The position numbers and the translations under genes are program-made. Below the pieces are notes generated by a model. That model did no database searches. It was not told the origin of the DNA and was given only the letters and a program-made list of their open reading frames with translations. Of a stretch of DNA of 33,782 bases, positions 16,541-25,945 are shown piece after piece; position 1 is the stretch's first letter; each line of letters starts with the position of its first letter. The stretch comes from Rubneribacter badeniensis (GTDB lineage: Bacteria > Actinomycetota > Coriobacteriia > Coriobacteriales > Eggerthellaceae), in the NCBI RefSeq assembly GCF_002899695.1, contig NZ_PPEL01000023.1, forward strand, positions 1 to 33,782, in the 5' to 3' direction.

Positions 16541-17555
16541 GTCGGACCTCCTTCAGATACGGATGCAGCACGTCGGCGAGCACCTTGAGGTGCGCGCGGC
16601 TGCGGTCAAGGCACGGAACGTAGAGAAACGAGCGCGCGTCGGGCGTCCGTCCCGCTTTCCTTAAACAGTCGAAGTAGTGTGGTTTGAGCTCGTGTTCGAT
16701 GTCGTAGAGCGTCTCGAGGCAGTCGACGGCGAAGTTCGGGCACACGAAGAACACGCGTCCCACGCCCGCTTCGGCCCAACGCGCGAGCACGTCGCGCGTG
16801 AAGGGCGAGAGCCATTCGCGCCCCTTGTCGAAGCGGCATTGGTAACCGATGGTCCAGCGGTTGCGGTCGATGCCGAGCTCTCCGGCGACGGCCAGGCTCG
16901 AAGCGCCCGTCTGCAGCTCGTAGGTGTCGCCCGCCTCGATGTCGGCGAGCGGGATGGAATGGAACGAGAACAGCACCTTGTCGTCCGCGTCCAGCTGAAA
17001 CCCCGCATGCTCGATGGAGGCGGCGATGGCGCGGATGTAGGTGGGGTCGTCGTGGTAGTTGTCGACGAAGTCGCAAGGGACGTTCCAGCGGGCCTTCCTG
17101 AGCGCGCGCTCCACGCCGTCTGAGACGGCGCCCGTGGTGGAGTGGGCGCTTTGCGGGTAGAGCGGCAGCACCACGAGGCGCTCGCAGCCGGCGTCTTTGA
17201 GGGCGCGCACGCCGTCCAAGACCGTAGGCTCTCCGTAGCTCATGGCGCAGCGCACCATGACGTTCAATCCCTCGTCGTCGAACGTCCGCTGCAGGCCGCT
17301 TTCGATCTTTCGGTGCGCCACGTCGAACGGGGATCCCTCGGCGGTCCAGATGGCGCGATACTTCTCCGCAGAAGCGCGGGCGCGCTTCGGCAGGATGAAC
17401 AGGTGGAGCACGAACCACCATCCCAGCCGGTTCATCGGCGCGATGCGCGGATCCGACAAAAAGCGCGCGAGGTACCTGCGCACGGCGCGCGGCGTCGGCT
17501 CGGTCGGCGTGCCCGTGTTCACGAGCAGCACCCCGCAGCGGTTGCCTTCTGGCAC
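16533..17555 (-). CDS. hemH: Ferrochelatase
   Basis: A 340-residue enzyme that inserts iron into porphyrin in the last part of haem synthesis. VLLVNTGTP is at the N-terminus, catalytic His199 lies in FSFHSIP, and Glu281 in CPNFAVDCLETL. The spacing and motifs (LPLYPQSAHSTTGAV, YQCRF where many have QSRF) resemble the protoporphyrin-type enzymes of Gram-negative bacteria, but the substrate (coproporphyrin or protoporphyrin) cannot be decided here. The GTG start has GAGAAGG upstream. A possible -10 TACACT lies about 65 bp before it. It overlaps coaBC. Bases 17556-17776 hold no gene. Confidence 0.93.
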   Translation of the reverse strand: MPEGNRCGVLLVNTGTPTEPTPRAVRRYLARFLSDPRIAPMNRLGWWFVLHLFILPKRARASAEKYRAIWTAEGSPFDVAHRKIESGLQRTFDDEGLNVMVRCAMSYGEPTVLDGVRALKDAGCERLVVLPLYPQSAHSTTGAVSDGVERALRKARWNVPCDFVDNYHDDPTYIRAIAASIEHAGFQLDADDKVLFSFHSIPLADIEAGDTYELQTGASSLAVAGELGIDRNRWTIGYQCRFDKGREWLSPFTRDVLARWAEAGVGRVFFVCPNFAVDCLETLYDIEHELKPHYFDCLRKAGRTPDARSFLYVPCLDRSRAHLKVLADVLHPYLKEVRHG

Positions 17556-17776
17556 GATCGATCACCTTCTCGAGAAAACCCGTGGCGGGACGCGCCCCCG
17601 CCCTCTGAAACCCGCCTTAGTGTAGCCCATCGCGTTCGCGCGGGGCCGACGAACGCCGAAAGAACGGAAAGAAGCGAAAAAACCAGATGAGCGGCCTTGC
17701 CCGCGCACCTGGCGGCCTCCGTCGCGGCACAGCGCGGGCCGGAAGCGCCTCCTGGGCCGGAAGCTTCGCGGGCCGC

Positions 17777-18811
17777 TCACAGCCGCGGGCGCGGCGCGTC
17801 GTCGAGCAAGGCGGCGACTTCCTCCCCCGCCTCGGTGCGGCCCAGGCTGCGCGGCGCGAGCCCTTCGAGGACCTGGGCGAGGTCGCACGGCAGCGCGTCC
17901 TTGAAGTCCAGCTCTTCTCCGGTCAGAGGGTGCGTGAAGGAGAGCCTGAACGAGTGGAGGAACTGCCGCTTGAGGCCGAGGCTTGCAGAAGGGTCCTTCG
18001 GAGCGTGCGCGACGTACACGAGATCGCCCACGAGCGGGTGGCGCGCGTACTGCATGTGGACGCGGATCTGGTGCGTGCGCCCCGTGAACAGCTTGCAGTC
18101 CACGAGCGTGTAGCCGTCGTCGCGCGCGCCGTGCTCGAAGCGCTCGAGCACGCGGAACGTGGTGACGGCCTCGCGGGCCGAGGGGGCGTCGCGCACGGCC
18201 ATGCGCGTGCGGTCGTGCGCGCTGCGCGCGATGGGGGCGTCGACCATGCCCGTGTCATGCGCGACGACGCCGTGCACGAGCGCGAGATAGCGCCTGTCCA
18301 CCGCGCGGTCGCGGATATCGGCCATGAGGGCGTAGCCGGTCGCGTCGTCCTTCGCGGCCAGCATGAGGCCCGTCGTGTCGCGGTCGAGGCGGTGCACGAT
18401 GCCGAGGCGGTCATCCTCGCCCTGCACGTTGCACAGGTGGTCGGCTCCGCAGCGGTGCACGAGCGCGTTCACGAGCGTGCCGTCGCAGTGGTCGGCAGAG
18501 GGGTGGCACACGAGCCCCGCCTGCTTCGACAGCACGATGAGGTGCTCGTCCTCGAAGCGGACGTCCAGGTCGATGGGCTGGCCGGCCACGGGGCCGCGGG
18601 CGGGTTCGTCAGGCACCTCGTAGACGATCGTGTCGCCCGCGGACACGGCGTGCCGTTTCGTCACGGTTGCGCCGTTTACGCACACGGCGCCCTCCTCCAC
18701 GGCGCGCGCGGCGGCGCTGCGGCTCGGGTAGAGGCCGCGGGCGGCCAGAAGCGCGTCGAGGCGCTGCCCCGCGTCGTCGGCGCGGACGGTATGGGAGAGC
18801 AAGCGCGTCAT
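17777..18811 (-). CDS. rluD: RluA family 23S rRNA pseudouridine synthase (RluD-like)
   Basis: This 344-residue enzyme converts uridines in rRNA to pseudouridine. It has an N-terminal S4 RNA-binding domain (QRLDALLAARG to VCVNGATVTK, about 16-52) and the catalytic HRLDRDTTGL with Asp143. KLFTGRTHQIRVHM is the usual later motif. The start ATG overlaps the lspA stop as ATGA, an order (lspA then rluD-like gene) common in bacteria. The exact uridine targets cannot be told, so the symbol is by family. Confidence 0.92.
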   Translation of the reverse strand: MTRLLSHTVRADDAGQRLDALLAARGLYPSRSAAARAVEEGAVCVNGATVTKRHAVSAGDTIVYEVPDEPARGPVAGQPIDLDVRFEDEHLIVLSKQAGLVCHPSADHCDGTLVNALVHRCGADHLCNVQGEDDRLGIVHRLDRDTTGLMLAAKDDATGYALMADIRDRAVDRRYLALVHGVVAHDTGMVDAPIARSAHDRTRMAVRDAPSAREAVTTFRVLERFEHGARDDGYTLVDCKLFTGRTHQIRVHMQYARHPLVGDLVYVAHAPKDPSASLGLKRQFLHSFRLSFTHPLTGEELDFKDALPCDLAQVLEGLAPRSLGRTEAGEEVAALLDDAPRPRL

Positions 18812-19422
18812 CGGGGGCCGGCCCCTTCGCCATCTGTCGGAGCCGCCGCATCGAGGGCGCGGTCCTCACGGCGCCATGCGAGCGCCATGCCCGCAAGGAA
18901 GATCGCGAACCCGCACGTCACGCCGATGTCGGCCACGTTGAACACGGGGAAGTCGATGAACACGGGCTCGATGAAGTCCACCACGTAGCCGAGCGTGAAC
19001 CGGTCGAGCGCGTTGCCGAGCCCTCCCGCCACCACGAGCGCGATGCCCGTCGTCTCAAGCGTGTTGGGCCTCTTCGAGAACGCGAAAAGGTAGGCGGTCG
19101 CGGCGGCGCACACGGCAAGCGACAGCACGCCGAGCGCGAACGTCGAGTCGCCGAACATGCCCCACGCCATGCCCGTGTTGTGCACGAGGTGGAAGCGCAC
19201 GAGGCCGAGGATGGGGCCCGTGACGACATCGCCCTCCTGCCAGCCTCCCGACACCCAGCCCTTCGTCGCGACGTCGAGGGCGAACCATGCCGCCGCGACG
19301 AGGACGAACAGGATCGCGGAGCGCGCGCGGCCCGGACGGCCCGGACGCGGCTCAAGGCCGCTCGCCGCGACGTCGAGCTCAGCGGAGGGGCCGCGTCCGG
19401 GCGCGTTCGTCTGCTCGTCCAA
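18808..19422 (-). CDS. lspA: Lipoprotein signal peptidase (signal peptidase II)
   Basis: A 204-residue membrane protease that removes the signal peptide of prolipoproteins. Four hydrophobic segments are visible, and the two catalytic aspartates lie in GNALDRF (Asp140) and FNVADIG (Asp165). I place the start at TTG 19422: it follows the ileS stop by four bases and has GGAGGAGGGG eight bases before it. The longer frame up to 19629 lies inside ileS and codes an Arg/Ser-rich stretch unlike LspA. The N-terminal 33 residues are longer than in most family members. Confidence 0.93.
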   Translation of the reverse strand: MDEQTNAPGRGPSAELDVAASGLEPRPGRPGRARSAILFVLVAAAWFALDVATKGWVSGGWQEGDVVTGPILGLVRFHLVHNTGMAWGMFGDSTFALGVLSLAVCAAATAYLFAFSKRPNTLETTGIALVVAGGLGNALDRFTLGYVVDFIEPVFIDFPVFNVADIGVTCGFAIFLAGMALAWRREDRALDAAAPTDGEGAGPR

Positions 19423-19426
19423 GGGC

Positions 19427-22267
19427 CTACCCCTCCTCCGAAAACCCGATGGCGTCGAGCGCATCGCCGCAGCGTTCGCAGACGTCCGGATGGTTCGGGT
19501 TGCCGCCGAGCGCGCGGAAGTTCCAGCAGCGCGGGCACTTCTCGCCGTCGGCAGAGCGGATGGTCGCGGAAAGCCCCTCGCCTTCGGCGAAGCCCACCCC
19601 GGAGACGATGAACAGCTCGGCGAGCGCATCGGTGCCGAACGCCTCGAGCGCCGCGAGCTGGTCGGCGGGCGCTGCGAGGACGACCGCCGCCTCCTGGCTC
19701 TTGTTGATCAGCTTCGCGGCGCGTGCGTCCTCGAGGGCCTTGGTCACGACCTCCCGCGCCTCGAGGGCCGGGGCGAACGCGTCGATTTCGGCCTGCGCGT
19801 CGACGGGCAGGGCGGGCGCGAAGTCCGCGCGGGAGGGCCAGCCGGCCAGCTGCACGCTGCCCGGCCGTCCGGGCTTGCCGCGCATGGCCTCAGGGTAGTG
19901 CTCCCACACCTCGTCGGCGGTGAAGGAGAGCACGGGCGCGAGGATGCGCACGAGCACCTCGAGGATGTTCATGAGCACCGTCTGCACGGCGCGCCGACGC
20001 GGGCTGTCCGGCGCTTCGGAGTACAGGCGGTCCTTCGCCACGTCCATGTAGACGGACGACAGGTCGTTCACGAAGTCGTAGGCCGCGCGGTACACCGCGT
20101 TGAAACGGCAGGCGTCGTAGGCGGCTTCGACCTCGACGAGCAGCGCGTAGGTCTTCGCCATCATGGCGCGGTCGATGGGCTCGAGGTCGTCCCACGACTT
20201 CGCGATCAGTTCGTCGGAGAAGTCGTCCAAGCTGCCCAGCAGGAAGCGGAACGTGTTGCGGAAGCGCCGGTAGGCGTCCGACACCTGCTTCAAGATTCCG
20301 TCGGAGATGCTCACGTCCTGCGAGTAGTCCACGCTCGCCACCCACAGGCGCAGCACATCGGCTCCGTAGGTGTTCGCCACCTCGGCCGGGTCCACGCCGT
20401 TGCCGAGCGACTTCGACATCTTGCGCCCCTGCTCGTCAACCGTGAAGCCGCAGTGCATGACGGACTTGTACGGCGGCACGCCGTAGGCGCCCATGCTCGT
20501 GAGCAAAGACGATTGGAACCAGCCGCGGTGCTGGTCGGAGCCTTCCAGGTACATATCGGCCGGGAAGCGCAGGCCCTCGCCCTCGCGATGCTTCAGCACG
20601 GAGGTGTGCGACACGCCGCTCTCCCACCACACGTCGAGGATGTCCTTCTCGGGCACGAGCTCGGATGAGCCGCAGGTCTCGCACTTCACGCCGCGCGGCA
20701 GGTACTCGGACGGCTCGTGCGTGAACCACGCGTCGGCGCCCTCGCGGTAGAACAGGTCGATCACCGCGTCGAACGTCTCGGCGGTGGCCACCGTGTTGCC
20801 GCACTTGGCGCACTTGAACACGGGGATGGGCACGCCCCACGAGCGCTGGCGCGAGATGCACCAGTCGGGACGGTCGGCCACCATGCTTCCGATGCGGTTT
20901 TTCGCCCACGCGGGAATCCACTCCACCTCGCCCTCGATGGCGTTCAGCGCCCTCTCGCGCAGGGAGTTCTTGTCCATGGACACGAACCACTGGTCGGTGG
21001 CGCGGAAGATGACCGGCTCGTGGCAACGCCAGCAGTGCGGGTAGCTGTGCAGGATCTTCTTCTCGGCCACGAGCGTGCCGCGCTCGCGCAGCCACTCGAT
21101 GATGACCGGGTTCGCCTCGTCCACGTCGAGGCCCGCGAAGGGGCCCGCCTCGTCGGTGAGCACGCCGTTGTCGTCCACCGGCATGAGCAGCGGCACGTCG
21201 AACTCGAGGGCGACGAGGTAGTCGTCCTGGCCGTGTCCGGGAGCCGTGTGCACCGCGCCCGTGCCCGAGTCGAGCGTGACGTGGTCGCCGTAGATGACGG
21301 TGCCCTTGAGGTCCTGCCTGACGGGGCACGTGTAGGTGAGGCCCGTGAGCTCGCGGCCCTTGAGCGCGACGGGCTCGCCGTCCTCGCCGCGCACAAGCTC
21401 GTAGGACTGCCAGCCCGCGATCTCGGCTACCTGCTCCACGAGCTCCCGGGCGAAGATCATGTTCGCGCCGTCGGCCGCCACCATGACGTAGTCGGCGTCG
21501 GGGGCCAGCGACACGGCCGTGTTCGCCGGCAGCGTCCAGGGCGTGGTGGTCCAGATGAGCACGTAGGCGTCGCCGGTCGCGCCCGCGGCTTCGAACACGC
21601 CGGGCATCGCGTCGAGCTTGAAGCGCACGAAGATGGACGGCGACTCCTCGTCCGAGTACTCGATCTCGGCCTCGGCGAGCGCGGTGTGGCAGCGCTTGCA
21701 CCAGTGGATGGGCTTGCGGCCGCGGTACACCGAGCCGTCGAGGTACATCTGCTTGAACACCTCGACGTTGCCCGCCTCGTAGTTCGGGGTGAACGTGAGG
21801 TACGGATGCTCCCAGTCGGCGTTCACGCCGAGGCGCTTGAAGCCCTCGCGCTGCACGTCGACGTACTTCTCGGCCCATTCGCGGCAGAGGCGGCGCAGCG
21901 TGGGCTGGTCGATCTTCGCCATCTTGTCGGGGCCGAGCGTCTTCTCCACCATGTGCTCGATGGGCTGGCCGTGGCAGTCCCAGCCGGGCACGTACGGCGT
22001 GAAGAAGCCGCGCTGCGCATGGGACTTGTTGACGAAGTCCTTGAGGATCTTGTTGAAGGCGTGCCCGATGTGGATGGGGCCGTTCGCGTACGGCGGGCCG
22101 TCGTGCAGGATGTGCGGTTTGCCGTCCTTGTTCTTCTCGAGCACTCGCTCGTAGATATGCTCTTCCTCCCATTTGGCCAGCCGCTTCGGCTCGTTCTCGG
22201 GCAGGTTCGCCCGCATCGCGAAGTCGGTTCTGGGGAGGTTCATCGTGTTCTTGTACGTGTTGCCCAC
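19427..22267 (-). CDS. ileS: Isoleucyl-tRNA synthetase
   Basis: The 946-residue class I synthetase charges tRNA-Ile. HIGH is at residues 66-69, KMSKS at 616-620, and the C-terminal zinc finger has CPRC and CERC. The editing domain lies between about 190 and 400 (GTGAVHTAPGHGQDD). GTG 22267 is chosen (VGNTYKNTMNLPRTDF) because AGGAAAGG precedes it and family members begin in this way; the longer frame to 22393 is not supported. It is the first gene of ileS-lspA-rluD. A possible promoter is TGGAAT (17 bp) TATACT at 22357-22385. Confidence 0.97.
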   Translation of the reverse strand: MGNTYKNTMNLPRTDFAMRANLPENEPKRLAKWEEEHIYERVLEKNKDGKPHILHDGPPYANGPIHIGHAFNKILKDFVNKSHAQRGFFTPYVPGWDCHGQPIEHMVEKTLGPDKMAKIDQPTLRRLCREWAEKYVDVQREGFKRLGVNADWEHPYLTFTPNYEAGNVEVFKQMYLDGSVYRGRKPIHWCKRCHTALAEAEIEYSDEESPSIFVRFKLDAMPGVFEAAGATGDAYVLIWTTTPWTLPANTAVSLAPDADYVMVAADGANMIFARELVEQVAEIAGWQSYELVRGEDGEPVALKGRELTGLTYTCPVRQDLKGTVIYGDHVTLDSGTGAVHTAPGHGQDDYLVALEFDVPLLMPVDDNGVLTDEAGPFAGLDVDEANPVIIEWLRERGTLVAEKKILHSYPHCWRCHEPVIFRATDQWFVSMDKNSLRERALNAIEGEVEWIPAWAKNRIGSMVADRPDWCISRQRSWGVPIPVFKCAKCGNTVATAETFDAVIDLFYREGADAWFTHEPSEYLPRGVKCETCGSSELVPEKDILDVWWESGVSHTSVLKHREGEGLRFPADMYLEGSDQHRGWFQSSLLTSMGAYGVPPYKSVMHCGFTVDEQGRKMSKSLGNGVDPAEVANTYGADVLRLWVASVDYSQDVSISDGILKQVSDAYRRFRNTFRFLLGSLDDFSDELIAKSWDDLEPIDRAMMAKTYALLVEVEAAYDACRFNAVYRAAYDFVNDLSSVYMDVAKDRLYSEAPDSPRRRAVQTVLMNILEVLVRILAPVLSFTADEVWEHYPEAMRGKPGRPGSVQLAGWPSRADFAPALPVDAQAEIDAFAPALEAREVVTKALEDARAAKLINKSQEAAVVLAAPADQLAALEAFGTDALAELFIVSGVGFAEGEGLSATIRSADGEKCPRCWNFRALGGNPNHPDVCERCGDALDAIGFSEEG

Positions 22268-22356
22268 TGGGATGTGCCTTTCCTCGTGCCTGAGCGCTCC
22301 GACGCTCGGCGCCGCCCGCGCCGAGGCGCGGGCGGCATGCCGTTCGTCAAACTTGG

Positions 22357-22385
22357 ACAGTATAGGGAAAAACGCCTTCCGATTC
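22357..22385 (-). promoter_or_regulatory. Possible promoter of the ileS operon
   Basis: On the minus strand TATACT (22362-22357) has TGGAAT 17 bp before it. The -35 is weak (three of six consensus bases). No T-box motif is visible between this and the ileS start. Confidence 0.35.
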
Positions 22386-22506
22386 CACCGCAAAGGCGCA
22401 TGCGGCGCAAGAAAACCGCAGGGAGGGTGCGAGGGGGAGTGCTCAAGCCGCAGCGTACGCGCTTGCGGCGCAGGGCTGCGTTCGCAAAGGTCCGAAGCGC
22501 GGTTCC

Positions 22507-23301
22507 CTACCCCGCTCTCGGCGGTTTCACATGGGGGACGAGCGGCAGGAACCGAGCGACGAAGTCATCTTGAAAACTGCGGCACGTATCGAGGAGCCAT
22601 CCAGGCTCCTCGTCGTATTTGGAAAGCCCGCGATAATAGTACGCCTTCATGTCGTCGCGCACGACGAAGGGGACGATGTCGTTCGCCAGGCACTCTCGGA
22701 ACATGATGATGCGCCCCACGCGTCCGTTGCCATCCTGGAAGGGATGGATCCGCTCGAATCGGTGATGGAGGCCGATGACGGCCTCGAACGTCTTGCGTGT
22801 TTCGGCGTACGAGCTGAGCAGGTCGTCCATGCAGACGGCAACTTTCTCGGGCTCGACGGTGAGCATGCCCCCCACCTCGTTCGGAAGGGTTTTGAATGCG
22901 CCCGGCTCGTAGATGCTGTCAGAGAGGGCCTGATCGGTGTTCGCTTTCAAGGTGCGATGAAATCGTTTTACGAGATCGATCGAAAGCGGCTCCTCGGCCG
23001 TGTCGAGCACGAGATCGAACAAGCGGAAGTGGTTGGCGGCCTCCCATACGTCGTCGATTCTCGCAGGGCCATCGATCGTGCGCGTTTCGAATATCTGCCG
23101 GGTCTGGGCTTCGGTCAGGCGCGACCCTTCGATATGGTTCGAATTGTAGGCAAGCTCGATCTGCGTTTTGTGGTACAGGTTGCCTTCGAGGCCGATCCGC
23201 TTCTGCCTGCGGTACTCGTCCAGCAGATCACCCATCGCCCGCGCACCTCGCTTTCGGTCGGCTTCGATTCTTTCCTTGCTGGGGACGGTTTTCGTGATCA
23301 T
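22507..23301 (-). CDS. fic: Fic family protein (chromosomal copy), class II
   Basis: This 264-residue protein has a complete Fic core, HPFQDGNGRVGR (186-197), and the N-terminal inhibitory motif SNHIEG (54-59). It shares the same overall pattern with the Fic protein of the element: AYNSN-(x)2-EGSRLT, HPF-x-DGNGR-x-GR and an equally placed C-terminal helix. ATG 23301 (MITKTVPSKE) is chosen because the frame upstream to 23376 lacks a ribosome binding site; even here the site is weak. It stands alone between ileS and degV on the minus strand. The target protein is unknown. Confidence 0.9.
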   Translation of the reverse strand: MITKTVPSKERIEADRKRGARAMGDLLDEYRRQKRIGLEGNLYHKTQIELAYNSNHIEGSRLTEAQTRQIFETRTIDGPARIDDVWEAANHFRLFDLVLDTAEEPLSIDLVKRFHRTLKANTDQALSDSIYEPGAFKTLPNEVGGMLTVEPEKVAVCMDDLLSSYAETRKTFEAVIGLHHRFERIHPFQDGNGRVGRIIMFRECLANDIVPFVVRDDMKAYYYRGLSKYDEEPGWLLDTCRSFQDDFVARFLPLVPHVKPPRAG

Positions 23302-23480
23302 TGCGAAAACCGTATATCTTTCATTGTAGCCGAATCGGGGCAATCCTTTGCCGTGCGGGGCCGAACACGCTGGCAACGGGTTGCGCGCGCGGCATGCGTT
23401 GTGTGCTATATTTCATCCGGTAAGGAAAAGCGCGGTCGCGCACGTGGAGCGAGAGCCGCGGGAAAGCACGGGAGGCCCCG

Positions 23481-24353
23481 ATGGACTTCGAAATCGTCAC
23501 CGATTCCAGCAGCAACCTCAAAGAGGAGATGATCGACGAGTTCGGTCTGCACATCCTGCCCCTCACCTTCATGGTGGACGGCGAGCAGTACCAAAGCTAC
23601 CTCAAAGGCGAGCACACCGACCTCAAACAGTTCTACACGATGATGCACGAGGGCAAGGTGATCACCACCTCGCTGCCGAGCCTCGCCGATTCCGAAGCGC
23701 TCATGCGCGGGCTTTTGGAGCAGGGCCGCGACGTGCTGTACCTCGGCTTCTCCAGCGGGCTGTCGGGCACCTACGAGGCCATCGAGCTTTTGACGAAGCA
23801 GCTGGCCGCCGAGTTCCCCGACCGCAAGGTGCACGCCGTGGACACGCTCGCGGCCTCGGGCGGGCAGGGACTGCTCGTGTGGCACGCGGTGCAGAGGGCG
23901 CGCGCGGGCGCGTCCATCGACGAGGTGCGCGACTGGGTGGAGGCCAACAAGCTGCATCTGGCCCACTGGTTCACGGTGGACGACCTCATGTTCCTGTTCC
24001 GCGGCGGGCGCGTGTCGCGCACGAGCGCGTGGGCGGGCACGATGCTCAACATCAAGCCGGTCATGCACGTGGATGACGAAGGCCACCTCATCCCCATGGA
24101 GAAGGTCCGCGGCCGCAAGAAGTCGCTCAACGCGCTCGTGGACCACATGGAGAAGACGGGGTGCGCCCCCATCGGCGAGCAGATGGTGTTCATCACCCAC
24201 GGCGACTGCATCGAGGACGCCGAGTACGTGGCCGAGCAGGTGAAGACCCGCTTCGGCGTGAAGGAAGTCGTCATCAGCTACGTGGACCCCGTCATCGGCG
24301 CCCACTCCGGCCCCGGCACGATGGCGCTGTTCTTCCTGGCGAGCGAAAGGTAG
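23481..24353 (+). CDS. DegV family fatty-acid-binding protein (FakB-like)
   Basis: A 290-residue DegV domain protein that binds a fatty acid; family members deliver fatty acids to the kinase FakA for phospholipid synthesis. Recognisable are DFEIVTDSSSNL at the N-terminus, TTSLPS, GFSSGLSGTYEA, LFRGGRVSRTSAW and IGAHSGPGTMALFFL near the end. GGGAGG precedes ATG 23481. A possible -10 (TATATT) lies at 23408-23413. No FakA gene is in the window. A small membrane protein follows 11 bp downstream. Confidence 0.92.
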   Translation: MDFEIVTDSSSNLKEEMIDEFGLHILPLTFMVDGEQYQSYLKGEHTDLKQFYTMMHEGKVITTSLPSLADSEALMRGLLEQGRDVLYLGFSSGLSGTYEAIELLTKQLAAEFPDRKVHAVDTLAASGGQGLLVWHAVQRARAGASIDEVRDWVEANKLHLAHWFTVDDLMFLFRGGRVSRTSAWAGTMLNIKPVMHVDDEGHLIPMEKVRGRKKSLNALVDHMEKTGCAPIGEQMVFITHGDCIEDAEYVAEQVKTRFGVKEVVISYVDPVIGAHSGPGTMALFFLASER

Positions 24354-24364
24354 GGCGCGCGAGC

Positions 24365-24532
24365 ATGTTGGACGTTTTCGCCGATGTGCTGGCCGACGTC
24401 CTCATCCCCGACGGATGGAGGAACCGAGACGGCGAGGTCTACGGGCGGTGGCTCGTCTTGCTCCTGCTCCTCGCCTTCGCCGTCGTCGCCGTTGCGGTGT
24501 TCGGGCTGCTTCGCGCTCTGGGAGTTCACTGA
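24365..24532 (+). CDS. Small single-pass membrane protein
   Basis: These 55 residues start at ATG 24365, shortly after degV. An amphipathic N-terminus (MLDVFADVLADVLIP) leads to a hydrophobic segment WLVLLLLLAFAVVAVAVFGL, then a short tail. The composition fits a real small membrane protein, but no family is recognised. It is probably co-transcribed with degV. Confidence 0.45.
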   Translation: MLDVFADVLADVLIPDGWRNRDGEVYGRWLVLLLLLAFAVVAVAVFGLLRALGVH

Positions 24533-24560
24533 CCTCCGTCCTCGTGCAAGACGGGGTCAC
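24531..24560. terminator. Possible two-way terminator between degV and dinB genes
   Basis: TGACC and CCGTC, with one bulged T between them, pair with GACGGGGTCA over a 9-nt loop. It lies where convergent genes meet. There is no T-run, so the assignment is weak. Confidence 0.35.
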
Positions 24561-25945
24561 TTGTAGTCGGCGGGGTTCTTGGCGGCGGATCCGGTGGTGT
24601 TCCCCTCGCCGCGCAGCTCGCGGCCGAAGCGCACGGCGGTCTCGCCGAAGCGGTCCTTCACGAGGTCGGTGGCCTCGATGAGGCCGCGGCGCTTCCCCTC
24701 GTCTGGGATGGACGGCCGCACGTCATCCTCGCTCGGCGCGACCTTCGCGATGTCGAACAGGGCCTCCTGCACGCCCTCGTCCTCCTCGAATCCCGCCATC
24801 CCCACGCCGATGAGGCGCACGGGCATGCCGGGCTGCCACAGCTCGTCCATCATGCGGTGCAGAAGCGGCGTGTAGGCCAGCTCGTCGTCGCTAGGCGCCG
24901 CCAGCTGGCGCTGCACCGAGCGCACGCTGCGGTCGTCGTAGCGCATCCGCAGGCTGATCGTGCGGCCGCGCAGACCCTTGCGGCGCAGACGGCGCCCCAC
25001 CTTCGCGGCGATGGTGGCGATGGCCCCCTCCACCTCGTCGCGCGCGGTGAGGTCCACTGCGAACGTCATTTCGTTGGACACCGATTTCACGTCGTCGTCC
25101 TGCGCGACCGGCGCGTCGTCGCCGCCGTTCGCGCGCACGTGCATGACGCGGCCGTTCTTGCCGAACGCGCGCAGCAGCATGCCCTCGTCCGCGTCGGCGA
25201 GCTCGCCGAGCGTGCGTATGCCGCGCGAGCGCAGCTTCTCTTCGGCCGCAGCGCCGATGCCGCTCATCGTGCGCACGGGCAAAGGTCCGAGGAAGTCGCG
25301 CTCCCCTCCGGGGTACACCACGGTGAGGCCGCGCGGCTTGTCCATGTCCGAGGCGATCTTCGCGACGGTCTTGGACGTGCCCACGCCGATGGAGCACGTC
25401 ACGCCCAGCTCTTCGACGCGTCGCTGAATGCGCCGGGCCACCTCGACAGGGTGCTCGCGGTTCACGGCGGTGGGAGACACGTCGAGGAACGCCTCGTCGA
25501 TGCTCACCTGCTGCACGTGCGGCGTCTCGGAGCGCAGGATGTCCATGATCTCGTTGGACACCTCGCGGTAGCGGTCGAACCGACCGCGCGTCCAGATGGC
25601 GTGGGGGCACAGACGGTATGCGGTGGACGAGGGCATGGCGCTGCGCACCCCGTATGGCCGCGCCTCGTAAGAGGCCGTGGACACCACGCCGCGCTTGTCG
25701 GGGTCGCCTCCCACGATGACGGGCTTGCCGCGCCAAGCGGGATGGTCGAGCTGCTCGACGGAGGCGAAGAACGCGTCGAGGTCCACGAGCAGGATGGCCG
25801 GGCCCTTCCAAGGCGGAAGCGGCAAGGTGTCCTGCCCGTCGCGCGCAGCGGCGTCCGCGTCGGCGGCTTTGCGTGCGGCACCGCCTTCGGGGCCGACCGG
25901 CGCTTCGCTGGCGGTATGTGGGGATTCCCGTCTCATGTCGCGCAT
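24557..25945 (-). CDS. dinB: DNA polymerase IV (Y family)
   Basis: A translesion DNA polymerase of 462 residues. VDLDAFFASVE (Asp55) and SIDEAFLDV (Asp150, Glu151) hold the catalytic acidic residues; TCSIGVGTSKTVAKIASDMDKP and the helix-hairpin-helix MSGIGAAAEEKL follow. A little-finger domain comes near residues 280-390. About 45 residues precede the usual start of the family, so the true start is uncertain: ATG 25945, 25936 or 25996 (AAGGGG before it). No beta-clamp motif can be placed with certainty. No SOS box was recognised. Confidence 0.93.
   Translation of the reverse strand: MRDMRRESPHTASEAPVGPEGGAARKAADADAAARDGQDTLPLPPWKGPAILLVDLDAFFASVEQLDHPAWRGKPVIVGGDPDKRGVVSTASYEARPYGVRSAMPSSTAYRLCPHAIWTRGRFDRYREVSNEIMDILRSETPHVQQVSIDEAFLDVSPTAVNREHPVEVARRIQRRVEELGVTCSIGVGTSKTVAKIASDMDKPRGLTVVYPGGERDFLGPLPVRTMSGIGAAAEEKLRSRGIRTLGELADADEGMLLRAFGKNGRVMHVRANGGDDAPVAQDDDVKSVSNEMTFAVDLTARDEVEGAIATIAAKVGRRLRRKGLRGRTISLRMRYDDRSVRSVQRQLAAPSDDELAYTPLLHRMMDELWQPGMPVRLIGVGMAGFEEDEGVQEALFDIAKVAPSEDDVRPSIPDEGKRRGLIEATDLVKDRFGETAVRFGRELRGEGNTTGSAAKNPADYK

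Noticed and set aside
18808-19629. LspA with the long N-terminal extension
   Set aside because: The added 69 residues overlap ileS in another frame and are Arg/Ser-rich; TTG 19422 has a strong Shine-Dalgarno sequence.
22268-22506. T-box riboswitch upstream of ileS
   Set aside because: The conserved T-box sequence (AGGGTGGNACCGCG) and a following terminator are not seen on the minus strand.
20717-22573. A 618-codon open frame on the plus strand opposite ileS
   Set aside because: It is the antisense shadow of a clear ileS gene in GC-rich DNA; it has no family motif and is His/Val/Arg-rich.
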